This document shows, piece by piece, positions 43,019-52,041 of a stretch of DNA of 64,000 nucleotides. The DNA comes from Dysgonomonas sp. UBA7710 (GTDB lineage: Bacteria > Bacteroidota > Bacteroidia > Bacteroidales > Dysgonomonadaceae): the NCBI RefSeq assembly GCF_002482385.1, contig NZ_DLFW01000002.1:487238-551237 (forward strand), read 5' to 3'. The first letter of the stretch is position 1. Every line of letters starts with the position of its first letter. The notes below the pieces were generated by a model, which made no database searches, was not told where the DNA came from, and worked only from the letters and a program-made list of their open reading frames with translations. The position numbers and the translations under genes are program-made.

Positions 43019-44182
43019 ATGATAATTAAACATTTCACCGACAACGACCTTTATAAATTCTCCGTGATGCTTGCCATACAGAAACTATATCCGTGGGCGT
43101 ATGTCAAGTATGCATTTACCAACCGGGGAAGGACACAGTTTCCGGAAGGTTTTGCCGAAAAAATGCGGGAGGAAGTGGCGGCAATGGCCGATCTGAAACT
43201 GACGCAGGAAGAAAAGAAATTCGTAAAAACTAAATGCTATTTCTTCGATCCTGTATTTGTCGACTTTCTCGAAGGATTCAGGTATAAGCCCGAAGAGGTC
43301 ACTATTGTACAAGAGGGAGGAGACCTCAGCGTAATTATAGAGGGGTATTGGTATCGTACTGTATTGTGGGAAGTTCCATTGTTAGCTATCATATCCGAGC
43401 TATATTTCAAAATGACCGGAGCTACGCCCGCAGATGTGGAGGGGAAAGCTGTGAAAAAAGCTAAAGCATTGAGCGGAATAGAAGCCGATTATTCGGAATT
43501 CGGTACACGCCGCCGTTTCTCTTTCGAGGTACAGGATAAAGTGGTGGGGACATTAAAAGCTCATTCGGGAGAATATTTCAAAGGTACAAGTAATGTGTAT
43601 CTGGCAATGAAATATAATACCACTCCCATTGGTACTATGCCGCATGAATGGTTTATGTATCACGGGGCTATCTATGGATACCGCTCGGCAAATATCAAAG
43701 GACTGGAAGCATGGGTAGATGTATATGACGGCAGTCTGGGTATCGCCCTTACGGACACATATACAACTGATGCATTCTTTGACTCGTTCAGTCTCAAACA
43801 CGCAAAATTGTTTGACGGTGTACGTCACGATAGTAGCGATCCGTTGGTGTTCGCAGACAAGGCAATTCTGTTTTATGAGAAAAACCGTATCGACCCGACA
43901 TCAAAAACACTCGTATTCAGTGATTCTCTGAATCTGGAATCTGTGAAAGCTATAAAGAATCATGTGGCGGGGCGCATACATGATACATATGGTATCGGCA
44001 CATTCTTTTCTAACGATGTAGGAGTAAAACCTCTGAATATAGTAATAAAACTCACCGATGTGAAAGTACATAAGAAAGATACGAATTACCTGAAGGCGGT
44101 GAAGCTTTCTGATGTTGCTGGTAAACATACCGGTGATGAGAGAGAAATTGATTTGAGCCTTCGTACCTTAGGGTTGGAATAA
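43019..44182 (+). CDS. pncB: Nicotinate phosphoribosyltransferase
   Basis: PncB makes nicotinate mononucleotide from nicotinic acid and PRPP, a step of NAD salvage. The 387-residue product has the early NDLYKFSVMLAIQ, TNRGRTQFP, the FGTRRRFSFEVQ segment, and GTSNVYLAMKYNTTPIGTMPHEW. The His in that last segment aligns with the autophosphorylated His of the family. It ends with GVRHDSSDPLVF and FFSNDVG. No other NAD gene is adjacent. Confidence 0.95.
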   Translation: MIIKHFTDNDLYKFSVMLAIQKLYPWAYVKYAFTNRGRTQFPEGFAEKMREEVAAMADLKLTQEEKKFVKTKCYFFDPVFVDFLEGFRYKPEEVTIVQEGGDLSVIIEGYWYRTVLWEVPLLAIISELYFKMTGATPADVEGKAVKKAKALSGIEADYSEFGTRRRFSFEVQDKVVGTLKAHSGEYFKGTSNVYLAMKYNTTPIGTMPHEWFMYHGAIYGYRSANIKGLEAWVDVYDGSLGIALTDTYTTDAFFDSFSLKHAKLFDGVRHDSSDPLVFADKAILFYEKNRIDPTSKTLVFSDSLNLESVKAIKNHVAGRIHDTYGIGTFFSNDVGVKPLNIVIKLTDVKVHKKDTNYLKAVKLSDVAGKHTGDEREIDLSLRTLGLE

Positions 44183-44493
44183 AATGTTACATTTCTGAAT
44201 TTATTTTATCTATGTATATAGCTGATAGCCTTTAGCTGCCAGCTGCCAGCTCTTTGAAAGATTGGAATAAGTAATGAGTAATGAGTTGAAAGTTATATGA
44301 GATATAAGTAGACAAGATACGAGGTACAAGTTGTTAACTGATAACTGTTGACTGTAAAGTCTCTTGTGCGGTAGCTTCGGCTAACGGCTAATAGCTATCA
44401 GCTAAAAGCTGAAATATCTGTTACCTTTGTTACTTACTTGTTTTATTGATAGCGAGGTTACATTGTGATTGTTGGACAAATTGTGATAAAAAA
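44183..44493. repeat. Repeat island 2 after pncB
   Basis: Non-coding. Contains AGCTGCCAGCTGCCAGCTC and GCTAACGGCTAATAGCTATC runs, AACTGATAACTGTTGACTG (44336-44354, exact reverse complement of 7582-7600), and GTTACCTTTGTTAC (44420-44433). These are the same word families as islands 1 and 3, mostly in the opposite orientation to island 1. Confidence 0.75.
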
Positions 44494-44649
44494 TAAGAGG
44501 CTGTCCCAAAAGTATTTTTCACTTTCTTTTTGTCATGTTGAACGGAGTGAAACATCTCGTTTCTCTGGGTCGAGATCCTTCGTTACACTCAGGAAGACAA
44601 AGAGGGTAGCACATTGATAGTACTGTGCCCCTTTTGAGACAGTCTCTCA
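44494..44649. repeat. MITE-like palindromic element 2
   Basis: Terminal inverted repeats TAAGAGGCTGTCCCAAAAG (44494-44512) and, inverted, 44631-44649 match in 16 of 19 positions. The inside is the palindromic TGTCATGTTGAACGGAGTGA (44531-44550) ... CACTCAGGAAGACA (44586-44599) repeat, related to the core of element 1. At 156 bp with no coding capacity it resembles a non-autonomous transposon remnant. A target-site duplication is not clear. Confidence 0.65.
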
Positions 44650-44670
44650 TTATTACTTATCGGAGTCTTT

Positions 44671-45312
44671 TTATTCTTCCATCAATTGCAAAACGCGGCC
44701 ATAGCCCCATTTCTCTTCCACATCGTCATCTGATGTAAAGACGTTTTGCCATTTGAAATCCTGTATCTCTATTCTTTTTGAAGCAGAACCATTCCAGTCG
44801 ATCGTAAATCCAGCATCTTTAAGCGCTGTGGCTACTTTATTGCCAATAATGATGGCTTCTTTATCATTCTTTTCTTTTTCGCCATAGAATCCGATACAAA
44901 GCGTTCCCGTTTCTATCACACGTTCTAAATCCTGTCCGTGATAGTAGCAGTAGCCGATAGGTTTAATGCCTTCGTCTTCCAGATCTTTCCATACCTCCTG
45001 TACGTCATATATAGCATCAGACTGGGTGTATCCGGCGTTGTGCAAAGCAACTATCTTTTCCTTACAGAGCGTATCGAATACTACACGTAGCTTTTCCGTA
45101 TCGGTCGGATGCTGCCATGTTCTGCTCTCATCCTTATTCTTTTTGTATTCCCGCTCAAATGTTTCACGAACCCATTCTTCGGAAATTTCGCTTTCCCAGC
45201 CTTCATCTTCTATAGCCTCCAGCGCATCGTTAATAATATCTTCTAATGCTTCAAATCCTGATTTTATACTAATAAGGAAATGATCGTAGAGATATTTCTC
45301 ATTTTCTGTCAT
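44671..45312 (-). CDS. Conserved hypothetical protein (possibly DUF6891)
   Basis: A 213-residue soluble, acidic protein without signal peptide. The C-terminal half (IGYCYYHGQDLERVIETGTL near residue 120, then TIDWNGSASKRIEI) resembles proteins I remember as DUF6891, but the match is tentative. The N-terminal half is helical and very acidic. It lies 41 bp downstream of murA on the same strand and may be the last gene of that string. No function proposed. Confidence 0.6.
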   Translation of the reverse strand: MTENEKYLYDHFLISIKSGFEALEDIINDALEAIEDEGWESEISEEWVRETFEREYKKNKDESRTWQHPTDTEKLRVVFDTLCKEKIVALHNAGYTQSDAIYDVQEVWKDLEDEGIKPIGYCYYHGQDLERVIETGTLCIGFYGEKEKNDKEAIIIGNKVATALKDAGFTIDWNGSASKRIEIQDFKWQNVFTSDDDVEEKWGYGRVLQLMEE

Positions 45313-45353
45313 AGTGTAAAAATTGAAAATAGTATTATATCATATCATATTTC

Positions 45354-46658
45354 TTAGTCTAATCGCATGATGTTAGCACCCAGTTGATTAAGCCGGACGT
45401 CTATATTCTGATATCCACGGTCAATCTGTTCTATATTATGGATTGTACTTTTTCCGTCGGCGCACATTGCTGCGATAAGTAGCGCGATACCTGCACGGAT
45501 ATCGGGTGATGTCATTGTTGTGGAGCGCATCGGACGTTTACCTGTACCGATAACCGTTGCCCGGTGAGGGTCGCACAATATGATCTGCGCACCCATATCT
45601 ATCAGTTTATCCACGAAGAACAGGCGGCTTTCAAACATTTTCTGATGAATCAGTACACTACCTTTTGCCTGTGTAGCTACTACCAGTAATACACTGATGA
45701 GGTCGGGTGTCAGGCCCGGCCACGGTGCATCGGCAATAGTGAGTATAGACCCGTCAATGAATGTATCTATTTCATATTCTTTTTGAGCAGGGATATGTAT
45801 ATCATCGCCTTTCCTTTCCAGCTCGATACCTAATCTGCGGAAAGTGTCGGGAATAATTCCCAAATCGTCATATGCTACATTCTTTATCGTGATTTCCGAG
45901 CCTGTCATTGCCGCCATCCCTATAAAACTGCCTATTTCGATCATATCGGGTAAAATACGGTGTTTTACTCCTCCAAGAGATTCTACACCTTCTATTCTTA
46001 ACAGGTTGGAACCTACGCCCGAAATTTTAGCACCCATCTTATTCAGCATTTTGCTCAACTGCTGCAAATATGGTTCACAGGCAGCGTTGTAGATAGTTGT
46101 TTCTCCTTCTGCCAATACGGCAGCCATCAGTATATTTGCCGTACCTGTCACCGATGCTTCATCAAGCAGCATGTATGTACCATGTAGCTTTTCGGCAGTG
46201 ATGTTATATATTTGTTGGGCGTCATCATATACGAAGTCGGCACCTAACTTCTGGATACCTATAAAGTGAGTGTCTAAACGACGACGGCCTATCTTATCAC
46301 CTCCCGGTTTTGGCAACATAGCCTTACCGAAGCGGGCTACGAGAGGACCAATAATCATGACCGATCCTCTGAGAGAAGCACTTTTCTTCAAGAACTCAGG
46401 TGTTTGTAAATAATCGATATTTACATTTTCGGCTTTGAACGACCATGTGTCTTCACCCAATCGTTTTGTTTCTACCCCCATTTCGCCTAATAGGGCAATA
46501 AGGTTGTTTACATCCAGTATATCCGGGATATTTTCTATTATTACCTCTTCGGGTGTGAGTAATACTGCACAGATTACCTGTAATGCTTCGTTCTTTGCTC
46601 CCTGTGGAGTTATTTCACCGTTGAGGCGGCAACCGCCTTGTATGATAAATGATGCCAT
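45354..46658 (-). CDS. murA: UDP-N-acetylglucosamine 1-carboxyvinyltransferase (MurA) with Asp at the fosfomycin-target position
   Basis: MurA adds enolpyruvate from PEP to UDP-GlcNAc, the first committed step of peptidoglycan synthesis. The 434-residue product has the substrate residues Lys22-Asn23 in GAKNEALQ and the loop LPKPGGDKIGRRRLD. In E. coli MurA this loop carries Cys115, the residue alkylated by fosfomycin. Here the corresponding residue is Asp121. The same Cys-to-Asp exchange is known in naturally fosfomycin-insensitive MurA of mycobacteria and chlamydiae. Downstream of murB across a 94-bp spacer of word repeats. Confidence 0.95.
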   Translation of the reverse strand: MASFIIQGGCRLNGEITPQGAKNEALQVICAVLLTPEEVIIENIPDILDVNNLIALLGEMGVETKRLGEDTWSFKAENVNIDYLQTPEFLKKSASLRGSVMIIGPLVARFGKAMLPKPGGDKIGRRRLDTHFIGIQKLGADFVYDDAQQIYNITAEKLHGTYMLLDEASVTGTANILMAAVLAEGETTIYNAACEPYLQQLSKMLNKMGAKISGVGSNLLRIEGVESLGGVKHRILPDMIEIGSFIGMAAMTGSEITIKNVAYDDLGIIPDTFRRLGIELERKGDDIHIPAQKEYEIDTFIDGSILTIADAPWPGLTPDLISVLLVVATQAKGSVLIHQKMFESRLFFVDKLIDMGAQIILCDPHRATVIGTGKRPMRSTTMTSPDIRAGIALLIAAMCADGKSTIHNIEQIDRGYQNIDVRLNQLGANIMRLD

Positions 46659-46752
46659 GTTATTAGTTGTTTGTTTAGCTGTTAGCTATTAGCCGTTAGC
46701 TATTAGCTTTTGCACAAATGGCTATGGGCTAATGGCTATGGGCTAATGGCTT
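46659..46752. repeat. TTAGC-word and 14-bp tandem repeats between murB and murA
   Basis: TTAGCTR heptads (TTAGCTGTTAGCTATTAGCC from 46676) are followed by a 14-bp direct tandem repeat AATGGCTATGGGCT at 46717-46730 and 46731-46744, with a third partial unit running into the murB stop. Confidence 0.8.
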
Positions 46753-47760
46753 TCAAAATATTCTTACTTCGGGTTCCAATTCTATATTGAATGTGTCTTT
46801 TACGGCACTTTGTATTTCACGCATAAAGCGCACAATATCGTTTCCATCCGAAGATCCGTAATTTACGATGATAAGCGGTTGGTTTGGATATGTGCCTATA
46901 TTACCGATTCTTATACTTTTATATCCGGCTTTGTCGATAAGGAAAGCCGCAGATGTCTTCACCGAGCCGTCTTTCTGTAAAAAGGCCGGGAGTTCGGGAT
47001 AATCAGTCTTTATCTTTTCTGCGTGTTCCTGGCTTATATATGGATTCTTAAAAAAGCTGCCGGCATTAGGCAATACTTTTTCGTCCGGTAGTTTTCGTTG
47101 GCGGACACGTATTACAGCATTGCGTACATCCTCTATCGTGGGTTCTTCTATATCTTCCAGTTCTTTGTTCAGGTCGAAGTATTTCGGTGTATAAACAAAA
47201 GTACGTTTCAGATGGAATACGACTGAAATAATAAGATACTTGTTTGTACGTTTAAAGATGCTGTCTCTGTATCCAAATTCGCATTCCGCGTTGGAAAAAG
47301 ATACCGCTTCGCCTGTCACCATATTTATAGCTACAACTTCGTGGATAACGTCCTTTACTTCTGCTCCGTATGCACCTATATTCTGGATGGGTGCGGCACC
47401 GACAGTACCCGGGATCAATGAAAGGTTTTCGAGTCCGGCAAAACCGCGTTCTACACAATAGGAAACAAATTCGTCCCAATCTTCAGAAGCATTTACTTCA
47501 ATGAATATGTCTTCGTCTTCTTCCTCTTCGTCCGATATCTCGCGAAGGCCTTTTAACTCGGGATGGATGACAAGCCCGTCAAAGTCTTTTGTGAAAAAGA
47601 GGTTGCAACCGCCTCCTATAATCAGTTTTTGTTCGTATGGATGCTCTGTCAGGCATCTTCGAAGTTCTTCTACATTTTTTGGCTGGCAAAATATCTTTGC
47701 CAAAGCTTCAGTCTTAAATGAATTGTAATTTTTTAACGAGAATTGCCTATAATAGTCCAT
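46753..47760 (-). CDS. murB: UDP-N-acetylenolpyruvoylglucosamine reductase
   Basis: MurB reduces the MurA product to UDP-N-acetylmuramate using FAD and NADPH. The 335-residue product has the FAD-binding IIGGGCNLFFTKDFDG (near residue 46), the SLIPGTVGAAPIQNIGAYGAEV segment (near 115), GYRDSIFK, and NAGSFFKNP, whose Ser is the proton donor in the family. The C-terminal layout fits the E. coli-like type I enzyme. It is adjacent to murA, whose product it uses. Confidence 0.96.
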   Translation of the reverse strand: MDYYRQFSLKNYNSFKTEALAKIFCQPKNVEELRRCLTEHPYEQKLIIGGGCNLFFTKDFDGLVIHPELKGLREISDEEEEDEDIFIEVNASEDWDEFVSYCVERGFAGLENLSLIPGTVGAAPIQNIGAYGAEVKDVIHEVVAINMVTGEAVSFSNAECEFGYRDSIFKRTNKYLIISVVFHLKRTFVYTPKYFDLNKELEDIEEPTIEDVRNAVIRVRQRKLPDEKVLPNAGSFFKNPYISQEHAEKIKTDYPELPAFLQKDGSVKTSAAFLIDKAGYKSIRIGNIGTYPNQPLIIVNYGSSDGNDIVRFMREIQSAVKDTFNIELEPEVRIF

Positions 47761-47790
47761 TTCGGGAATAATTGGTTCAACATAATCCGG

Positions 47791-48684
47791 TTACCGCTTT
47801 CGCTTAAACCAGAAGAATAATATGGCTAAAGCGGCCAGTACACCGATAATAATCAGTATGGTTTGCCAATGCAGCATCACAAATTTAACAATAAAAATCA
47901 AAGCTACCACTATTGCCACAAGCCCTGCCACCTGAATAATTCTTTTGATAATGACTTTACGTCTGGCAGCACGTTCTTCTTCACTTGGCCCGTCTTCGAT
48001 TTCCTCTCCATATATTTCAGGTTTGACTTCTTTCTGTTCTGATTTTATGATGGCTTCGGTGATCGTATCCGGTTCCGTTTCGGAGTCAGGGTATAATTCC
48101 GATTCATAATTTTCTTCTGCCTCTAAAGATATACCTGCTTCTCCAGATTCCTCTCCGGGATTTACATTCTCGAAAGGTACATAATTTTCTGCGTCTTCTT
48201 CGGGTGATGATTGTAATTCTTCGTAGTCGATGTCCTCTGGTTGATGTCCCTGTTCTTCTTCCGGCAGTACGATTTCCATCGGTATGTCGTCCACAGAAGT
48301 ATATTGAGGTTCAGCTTCTTTGTTCTCCGGTAAATCCGACACTTCATTCTCTCCGGCAATCGGTGCTTCTGTATAACTGCCTTCTGCGGTTGCAGGTTCT
48401 GTTATTTGAGGTATAATAATCCTGCCCGCCTGTGCCGCTTCGGTGTCTGTCAGGCGAATAACCGTATCTACACGTGATGAGGCAACTTTAGTGTCAAAAT
48501 CTCCGTTTTCGACCATCTTAATGAGCTCATCCTCTATTGCAGGATATTTTTTCATCAAGGTCTGACAGGCATAGGCAAAGTCGCGGAAGCGTTGCATTTT
48601 GTCTATTTTCGCCTTTACTTCATCACCACTTGCTGATGATATATCCAGTATTTTGTCGGCCAGAATTGCTTTTAAGCGTTCCAT
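47791..48684 (-). CDS. Hypothetical membrane protein in the murB-rfbB gene string
   Basis: A 297-residue protein of three parts. Residues 1-~85 are a helical domain (ERLKAILADKILDIS at the start). Residues ~86-230 are a strongly acidic, Pro/Glu-rich low-complexity region. The C-terminus has two membrane helices (about 243-265 and 270-290) ending in FFWFKRKR. The orientation suggests a cytoplasmic N-terminal domain tethered by a long acidic linker. It lies 15 bp after rfbB and 30 bp before murB. I recognise no family; a wall-synthesis link is an inference from position. Confidence 0.75.
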   Translation of the reverse strand: MERLKAILADKILDISSASGDEVKAKIDKMQRFRDFAYACQTLMKKYPAIEDELIKMVENGDFDTKVASSRVDTVIRLTDTEAAQAGRIIIPQITEPATAEGSYTEAPIAGENEVSDLPENKEAEPQYTSVDDIPMEIVLPEEEQGHQPEDIDYEELQSSPEEDAENYVPFENVNPGEESGEAGISLEAEENYESELYPDSETEPDTITEAIIKSEQKEVKPEIYGEEIEDGPSEEERAARRKVIIKRIIQVAGLVAIVVALIFIVKFVMLHWQTILIIIGVLAALAILFFWFKRKR

Positions 48685-48699
48685 CTTTTGTTACACATA

Positions 48700-49836
48700 T
48701 TATCGGTTTCCGTACATTTGTTCGTAATATTTCATATAGTCACCCGAGGTAACCTCTTCTACCCAAGTCTGGTTATCGAGGTACCAGTATATTGTTTTCA
48801 CAATGCCTGTCTCGAAACTTGTCTCGGGCAACCAGCCCAGTTCTGTAGATATTTTTGTCGGGTCTATCGCATAACGGTGGTCATGTCCCTGACGGTCTTT
48901 TACGAATGAAATCAAGCTGTCATTTATCCAGTTTATATCTATACTACCGTCAGCAGCTATATCCTTTTTCTTCAATACTTCACGGTATCGGGGTTCTTTT
49001 TCCATAATATCGTGGATGGTACTGATAACGAGTTTTACTATATCTATATTCTTTTTCTCATTGTGTCCGCCTACATTGTAAACTTCGTCAATGCGCCCTT
49101 TATGAAGAACTGCGTCTATAGCCTTGCAGTGATCTTTCACATACAGCCAGTCGCGAACATTGCAGCCGTCTCCATATACAGGCAGTTGCTTGCCTGACAG
49201 GATGTTGCGTATAATAAGCGGAATCAGTTTTTCGGGGAAATGGTAAGGGCCGTAATTGTTCGAACAACGGGTTATATTCACAGGCATTTTATATGTTTCA
49301 CCATATGCACGCACAATGAGGTCGCCTCCGGCTTTGCCTGCACTGTATGGTGAGCGCGGGTCTAAGGGAGTGGTTTCAGTAAAATAGCCCTCATCACCTA
49401 ACGACCCATATACTTCGTCAGTAGATACCTGCAGATATTTTACGCCTTCGCGCCATATAGGATAGTTATTCTCATCTTTGCCTGTTGTCCAATGTTTTTT
49501 TGCAGTATCCAGCAAATTCTGGGTGCCCAGAATATTCACCTGTAAAAATAGTTGCGGATTCTCGATGCTTCTGTCGACATGGCTTTCCGCTGCAAAATTA
49601 ATGACATAGTCGATATTATGTTCCGAGAAAACTTTCTCGGTTGCATTTCTGTCACAGATGTCCCCTTTTACAAAAGTAACTCTGGGGTCTTCCAGTTCTT
49701 CTGATAATGTTCCGAGGTTCCCTGCGTATGTGAGGGCGTCAAATATGATAAGTCTTGCATCGGGATATTCGGTCAGCATGTGTTTCACAAAATTCGAGCC
49801 GATAAAACCGGCTCCGCCTGTGATTAAATATATCAT
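48700..49836 (-). CDS. rfbB: dTDP-glucose 4,6-dehydratase
   Basis: RfbB makes dTDP-4-keto-6-deoxyglucose, a precursor of rhamnose and other deoxysugars of surface polysaccharide. The 378-residue product has the NAD-binding TGGAGFIGSN at the start, HVDRSIENP near residue 86, STDEVYGSLG near 135, and the catalytic YSAGKAGGD (near 165). The other rml genes (rfbA, rfbC, rfbD) are not in this window. A minus-strand TATTTTTG (49860-49867) lies 24 bp upstream, so this is probably the first gene of the string with the mur genes. Confidence 0.95.
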   Translation of the reverse strand: MIYLITGGAGFIGSNFVKHMLTEYPDARLIIFDALTYAGNLGTLSEELEDPRVTFVKGDICDRNATEKVFSEHNIDYVINFAAESHVDRSIENPQLFLQVNILGTQNLLDTAKKHWTTGKDENNYPIWREGVKYLQVSTDEVYGSLGDEGYFTETTPLDPRSPYSAGKAGGDLIVRAYGETYKMPVNITRCSNNYGPYHFPEKLIPLIIRNILSGKQLPVYGDGCNVRDWLYVKDHCKAIDAVLHKGRIDEVYNVGGHNEKKNIDIVKLVISTIHDIMEKEPRYREVLKKKDIAADGSIDINWINDSLISFVKDRQGHDHRYAIDPTKISTELGWLPETSFETGIVKTIYWYLDNQTWVEEVTSGDYMKYYEQMYGNR

Positions 49837-49859
49837 TTCTTTTTAAATTATATTATTCG

Positions 49860-49867
49860 CAAAAATA
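49860..49867 (-). promoter_or_regulatory. -7 element of the rfbB-mur gene string
   Basis: TATTTTTG on the minus strand, 24 bp before the rfbB start codon. No -33 TTTG at the usual distance. Confidence 0.4.
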
Positions 49868-49995
49868 AGAAAAAAACGATATTAAAAAGCATCTGTGACA
49901 CAATATATATGGTAAATATATGCTGATCCTTAAATTGGAATAAATAAATTATCGCTTTTTCGAAACATAAGTTAACAAATGGATGTTTTTTTTGC

Positions 49996-50003
49996 TATAT
50001 TTG
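49996..50003 (+). promoter_or_regulatory. -7 element of gdhA
   Basis: TATATTTG, exact match to TAnnTTTG, 32 bp before the gdhA start codon. Confidence 0.5.
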
Positions 50004-50035
50004 TAGCATCCATAAATCAAAATCCGTAAATTAAA

Positions 50036-51370
50036 ATGAAAGTAGAACAGGTACTAGAGGACTTAAAACGTCGATTTCCAAACGAGCCTGAGTACCATCA
50101 GGCAGTACATGAAGTATTAGAATCCATTGAAGAAGAGTACAACAAACACCCTGAATTTGAAAAAGCTAACCTGATAGAAAGGCTCTGCATTCCGGACCGT
50201 ATTTTTTCGTTTCGTGTAACATGGGTCGATGATAAAGGAAATACGCATACCAATATGGGATACCGTGTGCAGCATAGTAATGCTATTGGCCCGTATAAGG
50301 GAGGTATCCGTTTACATGCATCAGTAAATCCTTCGATACTTAAATTCCTTGCATTTGAGCAAACATTTAAAAACTCTCTGACTACACTGCCTATGGGTGG
50401 AGGTAAAGGAGGTTCCGATTTTAATCCTAAAGGTAAGTCGAGCGCCGAAGTTATGCGTTTTTGTCAGGCTTTTGTAACCGAGTTATGGCGCCATATCGGT
50501 CCTGATACGGATGTTCCTGCCGGAGATATAGGTGTGGGCGGCCGCGAAGTAGGTTATATGTTCGGGATGTATAAGAAGCTGGCCCGTGAATTTACAGGAA
50601 CTTTCACGGGGAAAGGGCTTACATTCGGAGGTTCTTTGATTCGTCCGGAAGCCACAGGATATGGAAATGTGTATTTCCTTCTGGAGATGCTGAAAACTAA
50701 AAATATAAATATAAGCGGCAAAAAATGCCTTGTATCCGGTTCGGGTAACGTGGCGCAATATACTTGTGAAAAACTTATCGAGTTAGGTGCAATACCTGTA
50801 ACATTGTCAGACTCGAGCGGTTATATCTATGATCCGGATGGCATTACGGCAGAAAAACTGGAGTATGTGAAGGAGTTGAAAGAACTTTACAGAGGACGTA
50901 TCAGTGAATATGCCGAGACTTACGGATGCAAATATGTAGCAGGTGCCCGTCCTTGGGGCGAGGAGGGTGATATCGCTCTTCCTTCGGCAACACAAAACGA
51001 GATTAGCGGTGAAGATGCGCAGAAGCTTGTGGCAAATGGCGTTATTGCTGTTTCGGAAGGAGCAAATATGCCCTCTACACCAGAAGCCATTGCTGTATTT
51101 CAGAAGGCAAAAATCCTTTATGCACCGGGTAAGGCAGCCAATGCCGGAGGTGTATCTGTGTCGGGTCTTGAGATGACTCAGAACTCGGAGCGTCTTAGTT
51201 GGTCGGAAGAAGAAGTGGATGGTAAGCTGAAATGGATTATGGCTAATATTCACGAAAACTGTGTAAAATACGGTACAGAGCCGGATGGTTATGTAAACTA
51301 CGTGAAAGGTGCGAATATAGCCGGATTTATGAAAGTCGCAAAAGCTGTAATGGCTCAAGGGATAATCTAA
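50036..51370 (+). CDS. gdhA: NADP-type glutamate dehydrogenase
   Basis: GdhA makes glutamate from 2-oxoglutarate, ammonia and NAD(P)H. The 444-residue hexameric type is indicated by length and by GPYKGGIRLH (near residue 85), LPMGGGKGGSDF with the catalytic Lys (near 118-129), DVPAGDIGVGGREVGYM (near 160), and VSGSGNVAQY for the nucleotide (near 235). It provides a second route to glutamate beside the glutamine synthetase/GltBD route. Cofactor NADP is inferred from similarity to short hexameric GdhA. Single-gene unit with a promoter element and a terminator. Confidence 0.96.
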   Translation: MKVEQVLEDLKRRFPNEPEYHQAVHEVLESIEEEYNKHPEFEKANLIERLCIPDRIFSFRVTWVDDKGNTHTNMGYRVQHSNAIGPYKGGIRLHASVNPSILKFLAFEQTFKNSLTTLPMGGGKGGSDFNPKGKSSAEVMRFCQAFVTELWRHIGPDTDVPAGDIGVGGREVGYMFGMYKKLAREFTGTFTGKGLTFGGSLIRPEATGYGNVYFLLEMLKTKNINISGKKCLVSGSGNVAQYTCEKLIELGAIPVTLSDSSGYIYDPDGITAEKLEYVKELKELYRGRISEYAETYGCKYVAGARPWGEEGDIALPSATQNEISGEDAQKLVANGVIAVSEGANMPSTPEAIAVFQKAKILYAPGKAANAGGVSVSGLEMTQNSERLSWSEEEVDGKLKWIMANIHENCVKYGTEPDGYVNYVKGANIAGFMKVAKAVMAQGII

Positions 51371-51413
51371 GAACCGGTGTAAATTTTATCATAATTATTT
51401 CTTGTATTAATTT

Positions 51414-51441
51414 AGTGGCTGTCAAGTATTTGATAGCCGCT
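51414..51441 (+). terminator. gdhA terminator
   Basis: AGTGGCTGTCAA pairs with TTGATAGCCGCT (12 bp with G-U pairs) over a short loop, followed by ATTTTATT. Confidence 0.75.
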
Positions 51442-51444
51442 ATT

Positions 51445-52041
51445 TTATTCGGTGAATTTCAGACTTTCTATTTTTTTAAGCCGGTTTACCAATTCTTCAA
51501 ATTTAGCTTTACGTATTTCAAGGGTCATCAGGCAATCCATCTCGTAGCTTTGATTTAAAATGCTTGGCTCCAGATCTTTTACAATTTTCATTACATCGTT
51601 CATGAAAGGGTATTCGAAGCTAAATGAGATGCGGCAGTCTACGGTTTTTTCTATTATTTCAGCTTCTCTGATTGCTTCGGCCGCAGCTTCTCTGTATGCC
51701 ACGATAAGTCCGCTTGTGCCCAGCTTTATTCCGCCAAAATAGCGTACTACGGCAATAAGTATATCTGTCAGTTCGTTGGAGTTTATTTGTCCGAGTATCG
51801 GCTTTCCTGCTGTGCCGGAAGGCTCCCCGTCGTCATTTGCCCTGAAGTCTTTCCTGTCGGCACCCAGCATATATGCCCAGCATACATGGCGGGCGTCATA
51901 GTATTCTTTGCGTAATTTTTCTATTTCAGTTTTAACTTCGTCGGCCGACAATACAGGGATAGCGTAAGCTATAAATTTGCTTCGCTTCTCTGTATAGATT
52001 GCTTTGGATGCTTTGGCGATTGTTCTGAAAGTATCTTCCAT
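51445..52041 (-). CDS. yigZ: YigZ/IMPACT family protein
   Basis: A 198-residue protein of the YigZ/IMPACT family. I use the ATG at 52041 (protein MEDTFRTIAKAS...). The first ~125 residues are the UPF0029 domain with EKRSKFIAYA, DARHVCWAYMLG, NDDGEPSGTAGKPIL and VVRYFGGIKLGTSGLI, all characteristic. The rest is an alpha/beta C-terminal domain. The biochemical role in bacteria is not established; eukaryotic IMPACT regulates a translation kinase. Monocistronic and convergent with gdhA. Confidence 0.92.
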   Translation of the reverse strand: MEDTFRTIAKASKAIYTEKRSKFIAYAIPVLSADEVKTEIEKLRKEYYDARHVCWAYMLGADRKDFRANDDGEPSGTAGKPILGQINSNELTDILIAVVRYFGGIKLGTSGLIVAYREAAAEAIREAEIIEKTVDCRISFSFEYPFMNDVMKIVKDLEPSILNQSYEMDCLMTLEIRKAKFEELVNRLKKIESLKFTE

